Shown here: piece after piece, positions 8,889 to 17,449 of the stretch
Numbering within the stretch: the stretch's first letter is position 1
How the letters are laid out: every line of letters begins with the position of its first letter
From: Paracidovorax cattleyae
GTDB taxonomy: Bacteria > Pseudomonadota > Gammaproteobacteria > Burkholderiales > Burkholderiaceae_C
Reading direction: 5' to 3'
Assembly (NCBI RefSeq): GCF_900104515.1
Contig: NZ_FNJL01000014.1
Span: forward strand, 62,001 to 126,000
DNA: 64,000 nucleotides
Translations under genes and position numbers: made by a program
The notes under the pieces: model-generated
What the model was told of the DNA's origin: nothing
The model's input: the letters and a program-made list of their open reading frames with translations, nothing else
The model's database searches: none

Positions 8889-9512
8889 TCAGGCGGCGGG
8901 CGCCTGCAGCAATGCCTTGACGTCGGAAGCCAGGGCCTGGGCGCCGCTGCCGTAGCGGTGATAGACGCGCAGCCGCCCTGCGGGGTCGTAGATGTAGCTG
9001 CCCGCCGAGTGGTCCATGGTGTAGCTGGTGGGCGTCTGTCCAGGCACCTTCTTGTAGTAGATCTTGAAGTCCTTGGCGACGGCCGCGAGTTGCTCGGGCG
9101 TGCCGCGCAGCGCCAGAAAGCTCGGGTCGAAGTTGGTCATGTAGGCCTTGAGCACCTCGGGTGTGTCGCGCTCCGGGTCCACCGTGACGAACAGCCCCTG
9201 CAGCCGGTCGCCGTCCGCGCCCAGCGAACGCTTGACTTCGGCCAGCTCGGCCATGGAGGTGGGGCAGACATCCGGGCACTGCGTGTAGCCGAAGAACACG
9301 ACGACGACCTTGCCGGCGAAATCCTTGAGACGGCGCAGCTGGCCGTTGTGATCCGTCAGCGGCAGGTCGCGCGCGTATTCGGCGCCGGTGATGTCCACGC
9401 CCTGGAAGGACGGGGCCTGTTCCCTGGAGCAGCCAGCGAGCAGGCCCGCCGCGCCGGCGAACAGGGCGCAGGCCGCTGCGCTGCGAAGGAGGGTGCGTTT
9501 GTGCATGGGCAT
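8889..9512 (-). CDS. SCO1/SenC-family copper chaperone
   Basis: 207 residues. The lipoprotein signal ends at LLAGC (Cys28), so the protein is a membrane-anchored periplasmic thioredoxin fold. The copper-binding CPDVC (Cys79, Cys83) and the distal His in TMDHSAG are present. It delivers copper to the CuA site of cytochrome c oxidase subunit II. It is the last gene of the minus-strand run SURF1, membrane protein, ctaA, ctaB, sco, starting 6 bp after the ctaB stop. Length and motifs are normal. Confidence 0.92.
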   Translation of the reverse strand: MPMHKRTLLRSAAACALFAGAAGLLAGCSREQAPSFQGVDITGAEYARDLPLTDHNGQLRRLKDFAGKVVVVFFGYTQCPDVCPTSMAELAEVKRSLGADGDRLQGLFVTVDPERDTPEVLKAYMTNFDPSFLALRGTPEQLAAVAKDFKIYYKKVPGQTPTSYTMDHSAGSYIYDPAGRLRVYHRYGSGAQALASDVKALLQAPAA

Positions 9513-9518
9513 GGCGGT

Positions 9519-10427
9519 TCAAAGCACGTAGTGGTCCACCAGCAGCGCGGCGAAAAGCAGGCTGAGGTGGATGAGGGAAAAGCGGAAGGTCTTGCGCGCG
9601 AGCGCGTCCGAGTAGTTGCGCCAGAGGCGGAAGGCATAGGCGCAGAAGCCGGCGCTGAGCACCACGGCAGCGGCCAGGTAGATCCAGGAGCTCATGCCGT
9701 ACACGAAGGGCATCAGGCAGCCGGCGAACAGGATGAAGGTGTAGAGCAGCACCTGCAGGCGGGTGAACTCGTTGCCGTGCGTGACGGGCAGCATGGGCAG
9801 GCCGGCCTTGCGGTAGTCCTCCACGCGGTAGAGCGCGAGCGCCCAGAAATGCGGCGGCGTCCAGAGGAAGATGATGAGGAAGAGGATCAGCGGCTCGGGG
9901 CCCACGTCGCCCGTCATGGAGGCCCAGCCCAGCACCGGAGGCATCGCGCCGGAGGCTCCGCCGATCACGATGTTCTGCGGCGTGCGCGGCTTGAGCACCA
10001 CGGTGTAGATGATGGCGTAGCCCACGAAAGTGGCGAAGGTGAGCCACATGGTCAGCGCATTCACCCACATGAAGAGCACGAGCGAGCCGGCCAGGCACAG
10101 CAGGGCCGAGAAGGCGAGCGTCTGGGCGTTGGAGAGCTCGCCCTTGGCCGTGGGGCGCCAGGCGGTGCGCTTCATCTTCGCGTCGATGTGCTGCTCCACA
10201 AGGCAGTTGAAGGCGGCCGCGGCACCGGCGACCAGCCAGATCCCGAAGCAGGCGATGGCCATGTGCAGCCACTGCGCCCCGCTCGGCAGGCCGGGCACCG
10301 CGAGCACCATGCCGATGAACGCGCAGAAAACGATGAGCTGCACCACGCGCGGCTTGGTCAGCGCGTAGAACTGCGAGAAGCGGGACGGCACCGCGGGGGA
10401 TGCGGTGGAAGCGGAGGCGGCACTCAT
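9519..10427 (-). CDS. ctaB: Protoheme IX farnesyltransferase (haem O synthase)
   Basis: 302 residues with eight or nine membrane segments of the UbiA prenyltransferase superfamily. Diagnostic motifs are [18 protein letters not shown], the catalytic [15 protein letters not shown] (Asp-rich loop 1) and the second loop [21 protein letters not shown]-like stretch with YRKAG. It farnesylates haem b to haem O, the precursor of haem A for the oxidase encoded upstream. Its ATG overlaps the ctaA stop (ATGA), indicating translational coupling. Confidence 0.95.
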   Translation of the reverse strand: MSAASASTASPAVPSRFSQFYALTKPRVVQLIVFCAFIGMVLAVPGLPSGAQWLHMAIACFGIWLVAGAAAAFNCLVEQHIDAKMKRTAWRPTAKGELSNAQTLAFSALLCLAGSLVLFMWVNALTMWLTFATFVGYAIIYTVVLKPRTPQNIVIGGASGAMPPVLGWASMTGDVGPEPLILFLIIFLWTPPHFWALALYRVEDYRKAGLPMLPVTHGNEFTRLQVLLYTFILFAGCLMPFVYGMSSWIYLAAAVVLSAGFCAYAFRLWRNYSDALARKTFRFSLIHLSLLFAALLVDHYVL

Positions 10428-11638
10428 GGCGAAGAAATTCTCTGGGCACCCGCGGCGGTTTCAACCGCGCGGGGGGTGGACATTTTGTCCCTGGCGCCCA
10501 CGGCCCGGCTGGCGGCCAGGGTCCAGGTGAGCGCGACGACGAGGGCGGCCGCGCCGCCGGTGTGCAGCACGGCGGCCACCAGGGGCCAGTCGAGCACGAC
10601 GTTGGACAGGCCGGTGGCGAACTGCAGCAGCGCCAGCCCTGCCAGCCAGCGGGCCTGCGGCCGCAGCGCCGGCACGCCGCGCAGGCGCCAGGCCAGCAGG
10701 GCGAGGGCGGCCAGCACGGCATAGGCCGCCAGCCGGTGCGCATAGTGGATGGCGGTGAGGCCGGCGAAGCTGATGTGGCTGCCGTCCTGCAGCAGGCCCA
10801 GGGGCCGCCAGATCTGGAAGCCCTCGGCGAAAGCCATGTCGGGCCACCAGCTGCCCTGGCAGGTGGGGAAGCTGGAGCAGGCAAGGACGGCGTAGTTGGT
10901 ACTCACCCAGCCACCCAGCAGGATCTGCAGGCCCACCAGCGCCGCCGCCAGCACGAGCAGCGCGCGCAGGCCCGGTGCCAGGAGGGCCGTTGCGATGCCG
11001 CGCGAGGCCTGGGTCTGCCGCACGGCCTGCACGCACAGCAAAGCCAGCAGCACGATGCCGCCGACGAGGTGCAGCGTGACGATGGCGGGGAAAAGCTTCA
11101 TGGTCACCGTCCAGGCGCCAAACGCGCCCTGCAGGCAGACCCATACGAGCGTGGCGGTGGGCCACCAGGGGTGCACGGCCATGCGCTCCTGCGCGGCATC
11201 CGGGCCTGCCCGGCGGCTGTCGCGCCATTGCCACCATGCGCCTGCCGTGAGCGCGATGATGAGCACGCCCACGGCGGAGGCCAGGTAGCGGTGGACCATC
11301 TCCACCCAGGCCTTGCGGTGCGTGACCGGGCCGGTGGGCATGGCTTCCTGCGCGGCGGAGATTGCCGCGCGGGCGCCCACCGGGCTCGCATTGCCGTAGC
11401 AGCCGGGCCAGTCGGGGCAGCCCAGGCCGGAATCGGTGAGCCGGGTGAAGGCGCCGAACAGCACCAGGTCGAACGTGAGGAACAGGGTGAGGATCGCCAG
11501 CGCCTGCCAGCGCCGCACGGGCGAGCCGTGGCGGTTGCGCCATGCGACCCAGGCGAGCGGCCCGAGGGCGATCGCGAGGCCGAGCAGCATCAGCTCGGCG
11601 AGCGGCGCGAAATCGTAGAGCGGCTGGGCGGCGTTCAT
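10424..11638 (-). CDS. ctaA: Haem A synthase (COX15/CtaA family)
   Basis: 404 residues with about eight membrane segments in two four-helix halves. Family motifs are [17 protein letters not shown] (with the paired cysteines of the first periplasmic loop), the haem-ligand histidines ([29 protein letters not shown]) and [10 protein letters not shown]. It oxidises haem O to haem A. I preferred the ATG at 11638 ([10 protein letters not shown]) over one 13 codons earlier, because the earlier part is Arg-rich and unlike the family. It overlaps ctaB by the sequence ATGA. Confidence 0.93.
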   Translation of the reverse strand: MNAAQPLYDFAPLAELMLLGLAIALGPLAWVAWRNRHGSPVRRWQALAILTLFLTFDLVLFGAFTRLTDSGLGCPDWPGCYGNASPVGARAAISAAQEAMPTGPVTHRKAWVEMVHRYLASAVGVLIIALTAGAWWQWRDSRRAGPDAAQERMAVHPWWPTATLVWVCLQGAFGAWTVTMKLFPAIVTLHLVGGIVLLALLCVQAVRQTQASRGIATALLAPGLRALLVLAAALVGLQILLGGWVSTNYAVLACSSFPTCQGSWWPDMAFAEGFQIWRPLGLLQDGSHISFAGLTAIHYAHRLAAYAVLAALALLAWRLRGVPALRPQARWLAGLALLQFATGLSNVVLDWPLVAAVLHTGGAAALVVALTWTLAASRAVGARDKMSTPRAVETAAGAQRISSP

Positions 11639-11690
11639 TGTGCGGGGCCTCCGGAGGAGGCCGTCACGCCAGCGCATGGGCTGACCCGGA

Positions 11691-12455
11691 TCATGGCTGC
11701 GCCTCCGGGCGGCCGGGCTGGTCCCACGACGACGAGGCCCGCATCAGCCGCTCCAGGTCGCGCTTGGCCCGGGCAGCGCCCGCGGCGTCCAGGCGGGCGG
11801 GAAAGCGCATCATCCAGTGGCCCATCGGGTCCACGACGAAGAGATGGTCGGACAGCGCATGGCCCGGCGCCGGGGCGAGCCAGCCCGCGAGTGCCTGGGC
11901 GTCCACGCGGCGTACCACGGCGTCGCGCAGGCCCGGGGCGATCTCGGCCGGGGCCGGGGCCGCGTCGGTCACGAGCCACACCCAGTCCATGCGCTCCTTG
12001 TCCTTGCCGAGGCTCTCGCGCAGCTGGCGCTGCAGGTAGAGGTGATTGCGGCACGGTTCGTCGCATGCGCCGGATGCCACGCTGACGAGCAGCCACTGCC
12101 CTTTCAGCGCCCCGAGCGGGCCGGCCGCTGCGCCGTCGATGCCGCGGGTGGCCAGGGCATCGGGCAGCGGACGCTGCGGATCGATGAGCTCGCCGTAGCT
12201 GCGGCGGGCCTCCGGGCGCACCAGGTAATAAGCGGTGTAGGAGGCGATGACGGGGGCGGCGCACACCAGCAGCACGCCCAGCATCTTCCAGCGGCCCTGC
12301 CCTGCGCGCTTTTCCAGCGCCGCCATGGCATCCGCCGCGGCTGGCAGGCCGTGCACGCTCAGGCCCAGCGGATGGGAGGAACCCGGGCCGTCAGGCAGAG
12401 GGGGCCGGCTGGCGGCCTGGGCGAATGAAGCGTCGGACGATTTGGAACCAGACAT
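11691..12455 (-). CDS. Membrane protein of the cytochrome oxidase assembly cluster
   Basis: 254 residues. A single membrane helix (MLGVLLVCAAPVIASYTAYYL) follows a roughly 65-residue cytoplasmic Ser/Pro-rich start. The outer domain is thioredoxin-like with a CDEPC motif (VSVASGACDEPCRNHLYLQRQL), reminiscent of a degenerate SCO/thioredoxin. Proteins of this kind sit between SURF1 and ctaA in many betaproteobacteria and are annotated as oxidase biogenesis factors. The start is chosen at 12455, giving a 65-bp overlap with the SURF1 end; an upstream start at 12527 is possible. The copper or thiol role is an inference from the CxxxC. Confidence 0.72.
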   Translation of the reverse strand: MSGSKSSDASFAQAASRPPLPDGPGSSHPLGLSVHGLPAAADAMAALEKRAGQGRWKMLGVLLVCAAPVIASYTAYYLVRPEARRSYGELIDPQRPLPDALATRGIDGAAAGPLGALKGQWLLVSVASGACDEPCRNHLYLQRQLRESLGKDKERMDWVWLVTDAAPAPAEIAPGLRDAVVRRVDAQALAGWLAPAPGHALSDHLFVVDPMGHWMMRFPARLDAAGAARAKRDLERLMRASSSWDQPGRPEAQP

Positions 12456-13269
12456 AGAGGATTGCCACGAGGGCGCAGAGCCCGAACCACTGGAAGGCGT
12501 AGCCATGGTGCCTGGCGACCCCGGCATCGACCGCCGGCCAGTCGCGCTGCAGCGGACCCTCGGGCCCGCCTGTCTCGATCACCGTGAGGGGGGCGAGCCG
12601 CTGCAGCCCCGTCTCGGCGCGGTAGGCCGCCAGGTCGAGATTCTGCCGGATGCGGGAAGACCCCTCTCCGCCTGCGGCGGAAGCCGGTCCGCCGGGATCG
12701 TAGAGCCGCGACGGTGCGGCCGCGATGCGGCCGCGCACTTCGACATCTTCCTCAGGCGCCGGCACCTCGGGCAGGCGCGTGCGATCCTGGAAATCGCGCG
12801 GCACCCATCCGCGCTGCACGAGCACCACGGCCCCCCCGGCCCCAGGCGAGGTGAGCTGCAGCGGCGTGAGCACGAAGAATCCGGGACGCCCCTGCATCTG
12901 CCGGTTGTCGAGGAAGACCGTATCCTGGGGAAGCCATCGGCCCCGGAGCACCACCGGGCGGTGCACGAGGGGGTTGCCACCGGGTATGCCGGAGGCGCCG
13001 TCCTCGGCCGGTGCCTTGGTGCCGGCCACCTCGGGGCCGGACACGGGCGGCAGCGATGCCAGGGCCGTGGCAGGCACGGGCGGCATCGCCTGCCGCGCAT
13101 CGACCATGGCCTGCAAGGCCTGCTTCTCGGCCGCGCGCGCCAGCTGCCAGCGGCCGAGCGCCGCGGTGGCTGCCATGGCGGCGACGGCTGCGGCGGTGAT
13201 GCACCAGAAGCGCCAGTCCGGCCGGAAAGGCCTGGCTTCATCGGTGTGCTTGCGGATAATGGACTGCAT
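12391..13269 (-). CDS. SURF1-family cytochrome oxidase assembly protein
   Basis: 292 residues with the SURF1 layout: an N-terminal membrane helix (WCITAAAVAAMAATAALGRWQLARAAEK) ending in the conserved GRWQ, a periplasmic domain with the motifs HRPVVLRGRWLPQ, FLDNRQMQGRPGF and VLVQRGWVPRD, and a C-terminal helix (HHGYAFQWFGLCALVAILYVW). It helps insert haem A into subunit I. The start MQSIIRKHTDE at 13269 overlaps the start codon of the oppositely oriented DUF2909 gene. Longer in-frame starts exist inside that gene but add no family-like sequence. Confidence 0.9.
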   Translation of the reverse strand: MQSIIRKHTDEARPFRPDWRFWCITAAAVAAMAATAALGRWQLARAAEKQALQAMVDARQAMPPVPATALASLPPVSGPEVAGTKAPAEDGASGIPGGNPLVHRPVVLRGRWLPQDTVFLDNRQMQGRPGFFVLTPLQLTSPGAGGAVVLVQRGWVPRDFQDRTRLPEVPAPEEDVEVRGRIAAAPSRLYDPGGPASAAGGEGSSRIRQNLDLAAYRAETGLQRLAPLTVIETGGPEGPLQRDWPAVDAGVARHHGYAFQWFGLCALVAILYVWFQIVRRFIRPGRQPAPSA

Positions 13270-13489
13270 GAAATACGTCGTGGTGCTGGCCTTCCTGGCC
13301 ATTCTGGCGAGCCTCGCGTCGGCGCTCTTCTTCATGATGCGCACCGGGCGGGACGATGCCCGCCGCGGCAGGCACATGGCCCGGGCGCTCGCGGTGCGGG
13401 TGGGCCTGTCCATTCTGCTCTTCCTGTGCCTGCTCGCGGCATGGAAGCTGGGCTACATCCAGCCCACGGGCCTGCCCGTCGGGCGCTAG
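13268..13489 (+). CDS. Twin transmembrane protein (DUF2909 family)
   Basis: 73 residues, essentially two membrane helices (VVVLAFLAILASLASALFFM and VRVGLSILLFLCLLAAWKLG) separated by a short basic loop rich in Arg and Asp. Members lie in oxidase clusters of Burkholderiales and are presumed small assembly or stability factors; the function is not established. Here the gene is on the plus strand, against the surrounding oxidase genes, and converges on ctaE. Its ATG (13268-13270) overlaps the SURF1 start codon (13267-13269) on the other strand. Confidence 0.82.
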   Translation: MKYVVVLAFLAILASLASALFFMMRTGRDDARRGRHMARALAVRVGLSILLFLCLLAAWKLGYIQPTGLPVGR

Positions 13490-13632
13490 GAGCAGCGAAC
13501 ACGACCCCTTCTGGCGTCGTTGCTGCAACTTGTCGTACTGCGTGTACTGCCTGCGATGCTGCGCTTCGCCAGAACCGCTTCGCTGGGTCGTGTCAGCCGC
13601 TCCAAAGCCCCCGCCCCAACGGCCCCGGATGC

Positions 13633-13655
13633 AAAAAAGCGCCCGGAGGCGCTTT
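13633..13655 (-). terminator. Rho-independent terminator after ctaE
   Basis: Perfect stem AAAGCGCC/GGCGCTTT with loop CGGA. Read on the minus strand it is followed by a run of T (A33-A38 on the plus strand), so it ends the ctaC-to-ctaE transcript. SURF1 and the genes beyond it then need their own promoter. Confidence 0.8.
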
Positions 13656-13676
13656 CCTGCCGGGGCGGGCGCCGGC

Positions 13677-14561
13677 TCAAAGCCAGTAGACCAGCACGTA
13701 CAGGCCCAGCCACACCACGTCCACGAAGTGCCAGTACCAGGCAGCACCCTCGAAGCCGAAGTGGCGCTCGGCGGTGAAATGGCCCTTCTGCAGCCGCAGC
13801 GTGATGAACAGCAGCATCAGCATGCCCACGAAGACGTGGAAGCCGTGGAAGCCCGTCAGCATGAAGAACGTGGAGCCGAAGACACCGGAGCTGAGCTTGA
13901 GGTTCAGCTCGGTGTAGAGGTGGAAGTACTCGTAGCCCTGTACGCAAAGGAACACGAAGCCGAGAACCACGGTCACCCACATGAAGCCGACGGCGCGCGC
14001 GCGGTGGCTTTCGCGCAGGGCATGGTGGGCGATGGTGAGGGTGACGCCCGAGGTCAGCAGCAGCGCGGTATTGATGGTGGGCAGCCAGAAGGGCCCCACG
14101 GTCTGGAAGGGCTCGACGATGCCGGCAGGCGAGGCCGTGGCGCCCGCGGCCAGGCTCGGCCAGACGGCCTTGAAGTCGGGCCAGAGCAGCGCGTTGTCGA
14201 GGCTGCCCAGCGCCGGGATCGAATGCGAGCGCGCCCACCACAGGGCGGTGAAGAAGGCGCCGAAGAACATCACCTCGGAGAAGATGAACCAGCTCATGCT
14301 CCAGCGGTACGAGAGGTCGATCTTGCGGCTGTAGAGGCCGCCCTCGCTTTCGCGGGCCGCGTCGCGGAACCACTGGTAGAGCACGAACAGCCACCAGGCG
14401 AGGCCGAAGAACAGCGAATACTTGCCCCAGTCGTGGCCGTTGACCCACTGGCCGGCGCCGAGGATCACGAAGAAAAGGCCCGCGGCGGCCATGGCCGGAT
14501 GGCGCGACTCGGCGGGAACGTAGTAGTACGGCGTGGTGCCCTGGGGGGTGGATGCACTCAT
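13677..14561 (-). CDS. ctaE: Cytochrome c oxidase subunit III
   Basis: 294 residues, seven membrane segments of the COX3 family. Motifs: YYYVPAESRHPAMAAAGLFF at the start, WFIFSEVMFFGAFF with the conserved Glu, and the C-terminal GFHGFHVFVGMLMLLF and YWHFVDVVWLGLYVLVYW. It is the last structural gene of the oxidase operon and is followed by an intrinsic terminator. Length is slightly above the usual 260-290 because of an extended loop between helices 3 and 4. Confidence 0.95.
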   Translation of the reverse strand: MSASTPQGTTPYYYVPAESRHPAMAAAGLFFVILGAGQWVNGHDWGKYSLFFGLAWWLFVLYQWFRDAARESEGGLYSRKIDLSYRWSMSWFIFSEVMFFGAFFTALWWARSHSIPALGSLDNALLWPDFKAVWPSLAAGATASPAGIVEPFQTVGPFWLPTINTALLLTSGVTLTIAHHALRESHRARAVGFMWVTVVLGFVFLCVQGYEYFHLYTELNLKLSSGVFGSTFFMLTGFHGFHVFVGMLMLLFITLRLQKGHFTAERHFGFEGAAWYWHFVDVVWLGLYVLVYWL

Positions 14562-14628
14562 GGCTGGCTCCTGTCTCTTTCCTTCTTGTCGTCTTTCGTC
14601 TTCTCGGGATCGGTCTCGGGCCGGGTGG

Positions 14629-14856
14629 CTACACCACCCAGTTCACGAGGGCGATGAGGCCGCCTACCAGCAGCACGATGGCCACGAGGCCGACCGCGAT
14701 GATGTGCAGCGGGTTGATGCGCTCGGTGTCCTCCCGGTATTCGGCGCCCTTGCGGATGCCCAGCAGCGACCATGCCACGGCGCGCACCGTGCGCCACAGC
14801 GATCCGGGGCGCGGGGCCGGCGCGGCGTGGCGGGGTTCATGGCGCGATCCCGTCAT
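14629..14856 (-). CDS. DUF2970 small membrane protein
   Basis: 75 residues. The core SLWRTVRAVAWSLLGIRKG followed by a C-terminal membrane helix (IIAVGLVAIVLLVGGLIALVNW) is the DUF2970 signature. The gene overlaps the ctaG stop by ATGA and lies before ctaE, so it is translated with the oxidase assembly factors. The function is unknown; its fixed position suggests a role in oxidase biogenesis. Confidence 0.85.
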   Translation of the reverse strand: MTGSRHEPRHAAPAPRPGSLWRTVRAVAWSLLGIRKGAEYREDTERINPLHIIAVGLVAIVLLVGGLIALVNWVV

Positions 14857-15470
14857 GAGCCGGCCTCCGGGCGGACCTGCGGCGCCGCGGACACGGTGGC
14901 GGGCGCCGGGGGCGTCCTGCCGCCGACCTCGAAAAACGTGTAGGACAGTGTGATCGTGGTCACGTCCCTGGGCAGGCGCGGATCGACCACGAAAGCCACC
15001 GGCCATTCGCGCTTCTCGCCGGGCTCGAGCGTGTACTGGTTGAAGCAGAAGCACTCGAGCTTGTTGAAGTGCGCCGCCGCCTGCCGGGGCGCGTAGCTCG
15101 GGATCGCCTGGGCCGCCATGCGGCGGTTCTGCACGTTCTGGAATTCGTACATCACGGTGGTGAGCTCGCCGGGATGCACCTGGACGGAGGAGCGGGCGGG
15201 CTTGAAGTCCCACGGGCCGCGCGCGTTGGCATCGAACTCGACCGTGATCGTGCGGCTGGTGTCCACCTGCGTGTTCGCGGGCAGCTTCACGTCGCGGCCC
15301 GCCACGCCGTTGCCGGGCACCTGCCGTTCCGACAGCGAGAGGATGTTGATGCCCGTGATTTCGCAGATGTGCTTGTAGATGGGGATGAGCACGTAGCCGA
15401 ACGCGAACATGCCGGCCGAGATCACGGCCAGCTTGCCCACCATCCTGAAGTTCTCGCGGCGGCGGCTCAT
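14853..15470 (-). CDS. ctaG: Cytochrome c oxidase assembly protein CtaG (Cox11)
   Basis: 205 residues: a single N-terminal membrane helix (LAVISAGMFAFGYVLIPIY), then a periplasmic immunoglobulin-like domain with the copper-binding NKLECFCFNQYTL motif and the family ending YTFFEVGG. It delivers copper to the CuB site of subunit I. The ATG at 15470 has GGAGG and AAGGAG directly upstream; the open frame extends another 14 codons but lacks support. It is translationally coupled to the DUF2970 gene. Confidence 0.93.
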   Translation of the reverse strand: MSRRRENFRMVGKLAVISAGMFAFGYVLIPIYKHICEITGINILSLSERQVPGNGVAGRDVKLPANTQVDTSRTITVEFDANARGPWDFKPARSSVQVHPGELTTVMYEFQNVQNRRMAAQAIPSYAPRQAAAHFNKLECFCFNQYTLEPGEKREWPVAFVVDPRLPRDVTTITLSYTFFEVGGRTPPAPATVSAAPQVRPEAGS

Positions 15471-15525
15471 CGTACTCCTTCCTCCTGCGGCACGATCCGC
15501 AGGGCGCAGCACCCCGACACGGCTT

Positions 15526-15640
15526 CACCCGTCCGAAGGCCGCGGAGCAGGCCACGCCAGCAGACGCCGTGGAACCGGCTTCGCCGGTCCACGGGCGTCG
15601 TCCCCCTGGAGGGGGAAGGCGCGCAGCGACTCAGGGGGTG
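15526..15640 (+). repeat. Structured intergenic repeat, copy A
   Basis: One of three related 115-145 bp elements in the window (others at 36842-36981 inverted, and 44951-45086). Shared blocks are CCGCGGAGCAGGCCACGCCA, a hairpin with a TTCG-containing loop (15566-15596), a CCCCC/GGGGG stem (15602-15615) and a tail GCGCAGCGACTCAGGGGG. The tail ends 2 bp from the stop codon of the minus-strand gene next to it. Confidence 0.85.
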
Positions 15641-15642
15641 CC

Positions 15643-15753
15643 TCATAGTCTCCAGGCCATCTTGAACATGAAGCCGATGAAGAAGGCCACGGCAATGCTC
15701 GCCAGGATGATGGCCATGCGCAGGTTGGCCTTCTTCTGCTCGGGTGTCGCCAT
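15643..15753 (-). CDS. 36-residue cytochrome oxidase small assembly protein
   Basis: A short frame from ATG (15753) to TGA with a strong upstream site (GGAGGAGGCG). It encodes MATPEQKKANLRMA, one membrane helix (IILASIAVAFFIGFMFK) and a basic end. Peptides with a charged start and single helix occur between ctaD and ctaG in Burkholderiales and are called cytochrome oxidase small assembly proteins. The position between ctaD and ctaG, 31 bp after ctaD, matches this. The role is inferred from position. The gene is easily missed because of its size. Confidence 0.8.
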   Translation of the reverse strand: MATPEQKKANLRMAIILASIAVAFFIGFMFKMAWRL

Positions 15754-15784
15754 GTCGCGCCTCCTCCTGTCTTTGCCGGTGCCG

Positions 15785-17422
15785 TCAGCCGATCACGCGG
15801 GTGGCGGATGCGTCGAGCTTGGGCGGGGTCTCGTAGGTATGGAACGGGGCCGGGGACGGCACTTCCCATTCCAGACCCTCGGCGGCCTCCCACGGGCGCT
15901 GGGGCGCGGGCTCGCCCTTGCCGCGCATGGCGGGCAGCACGACGGCGAGAAAGAAATACACCTGCATCAGCCCGAAGCCGAAGGCGCCGATGGAGGCGAC
16001 CATGTTGAAGTCGGCGAACTGCATGGGGTAGTCGGCATAGCGGCGCGGCATGCCGGCCAGCCCCAGGAAGTGCATCGGGAAGAAGGTGATGTTGAAGGTG
16101 ATGAGCGAGCCCCAGAAGTGGATCTGGCCGCGGCGCTCCGAATACATCACGCCGGTCCACTTCGGAGCCCAGTAGTAGTAGGCCGCGAACATGGAGAACA
16201 GCGAGCCGGCCACCAGCACGTAGTGGAAATGCGCCACGACGTAGTAGGTGTCCTGCAGCTGGATGTCGATGGGCGCCATCGACAGGATCAGGCCGGTAAA
16301 GCCGCCCATGGTGAACACGAAGATGAAGCCCACGGCGAAGAGCATGGGCGTCTCGAAGGTCATGGAGCCGCGCCACATGGTGGCGATCCAGTTGAAGATC
16401 TTCACGGCCGTGGGCACGGAGATCAGCATGGTGGCGTACATGAAGAACAGCTGGCCCGTGACCGGCATGCCCGTGGTGAACATGTGGTGCGCCCACACGA
16501 TGAACGACAGGATGGCGATGGACGAGGTGGCATACACCATCGAGGCGTAGCCGAAGAGCTTCTTGCGGCTGAAGGCCGGCACGATCTGGCTGATGATGCC
16601 GAAGGCCGGCAGGATCATGATGTACACCTCGGGGTGGCCGAAGAACCAGAAGATGTGCTGGTACATCACCGGGTCGCCGCCGCCTGCCGGATTGAAGAAG
16701 CTGGTGCCGAAGTGGCGGTCGGTCAGCGTCATGGTGATGGCGCCGGCCAGCACGGGCATCACGGCGATCAGCAGGTAGGCGGTGATGAGCCAGGTCCAGC
16801 AGAACATGGGCATCTTCATGAGCGTCATGCCCGGCGCGCGCATGTTCAGGATGGTCACGATGATGTTGATCGAGCCCATGATGGACGAGGCGCCCAGGAT
16901 GTGCATGGCGAAGATGCCGGCATCCATCGAGGGGCCCATCTGCAGCGTGAGCGGCGCATAGAGCGTCCAGCCCGCGGCGGGCGCGCCGCCGGGCATGAAG
17001 AACGAGCTGACCAGCATCAGCGCGGCCGGGATCATCAGCCAGAAGCTGAAGTTGTTCATGCGCGCGAAGGCCATGTCGGATGCGCCGATCTGCAGCGGGA
17101 TCATCCAGTTCGCGAAGCCCACGAAGGCCGGCATGATGGCGCCGAACACCATGATGAGGCCGTGCATGGTGGTGAGCTGGTTGAAGAGTTCGGGGTTCAC
17201 GATCTGCAGGCCGGGCTGGAACAGCTCGGCGCGGATCAGCAGCGCCAGGATGCCGCCGATCATCAGCATCGTGAACGAGAACAGCAGGTACAGCGTCCCG
17301 ATGTCCTTGTGGTTGGTGGCGAACACCCAGCGGCGCCAGCCCGTGGGGCCGTGATGTGCATGGTCGTGGCTGCCGTGGTCGTGGCCGGCGGCATGCCCGG
17401 TGGGGTCGAGAACTGCGCTCAT
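15785..17422 (-). CDS. ctaD: Cytochrome c oxidase subunit I
   Basis: 545 residues, twelve membrane helices. The haem a and CuB ligands are in place: TMHGLIMVFG, WFFGHPEVYIMILPAFG (CuB His, cross-linked Tyr and the proton-pathway Glu), WAHHMFTTG and VAHFHYVLVAG. It is the catalytic O2-reducing, proton-pumping subunit. It follows ctaC by 27 bp in the same operon. The extra His-rich N-terminus (HAAGHDHGSHDHAHHG) precedes the first helix and is frequent in betaproteobacterial CtaD. Confidence 0.97.
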   Translation of the reverse strand: MSAVLDPTGHAAGHDHGSHDHAHHGPTGWRRWVFATNHKDIGTLYLLFSFTMLMIGGILALLIRAELFQPGLQIVNPELFNQLTTMHGLIMVFGAIMPAFVGFANWMIPLQIGASDMAFARMNNFSFWLMIPAALMLVSSFFMPGGAPAAGWTLYAPLTLQMGPSMDAGIFAMHILGASSIMGSINIIVTILNMRAPGMTLMKMPMFCWTWLITAYLLIAVMPVLAGAITMTLTDRHFGTSFFNPAGGGDPVMYQHIFWFFGHPEVYIMILPAFGIISQIVPAFSRKKLFGYASMVYATSSIAILSFIVWAHHMFTTGMPVTGQLFFMYATMLISVPTAVKIFNWIATMWRGSMTFETPMLFAVGFIFVFTMGGFTGLILSMAPIDIQLQDTYYVVAHFHYVLVAGSLFSMFAAYYYWAPKWTGVMYSERRGQIHFWGSLITFNITFFPMHFLGLAGMPRRYADYPMQFADFNMVASIGAFGFGLMQVYFFLAVVLPAMRGKGEPAPQRPWEAAEGLEWEVPSPAPFHTYETPPKLDASATRVIG

Positions 17423-17449
17423 GTCGGGTTCCTCAATGCTTTAGCTGTC

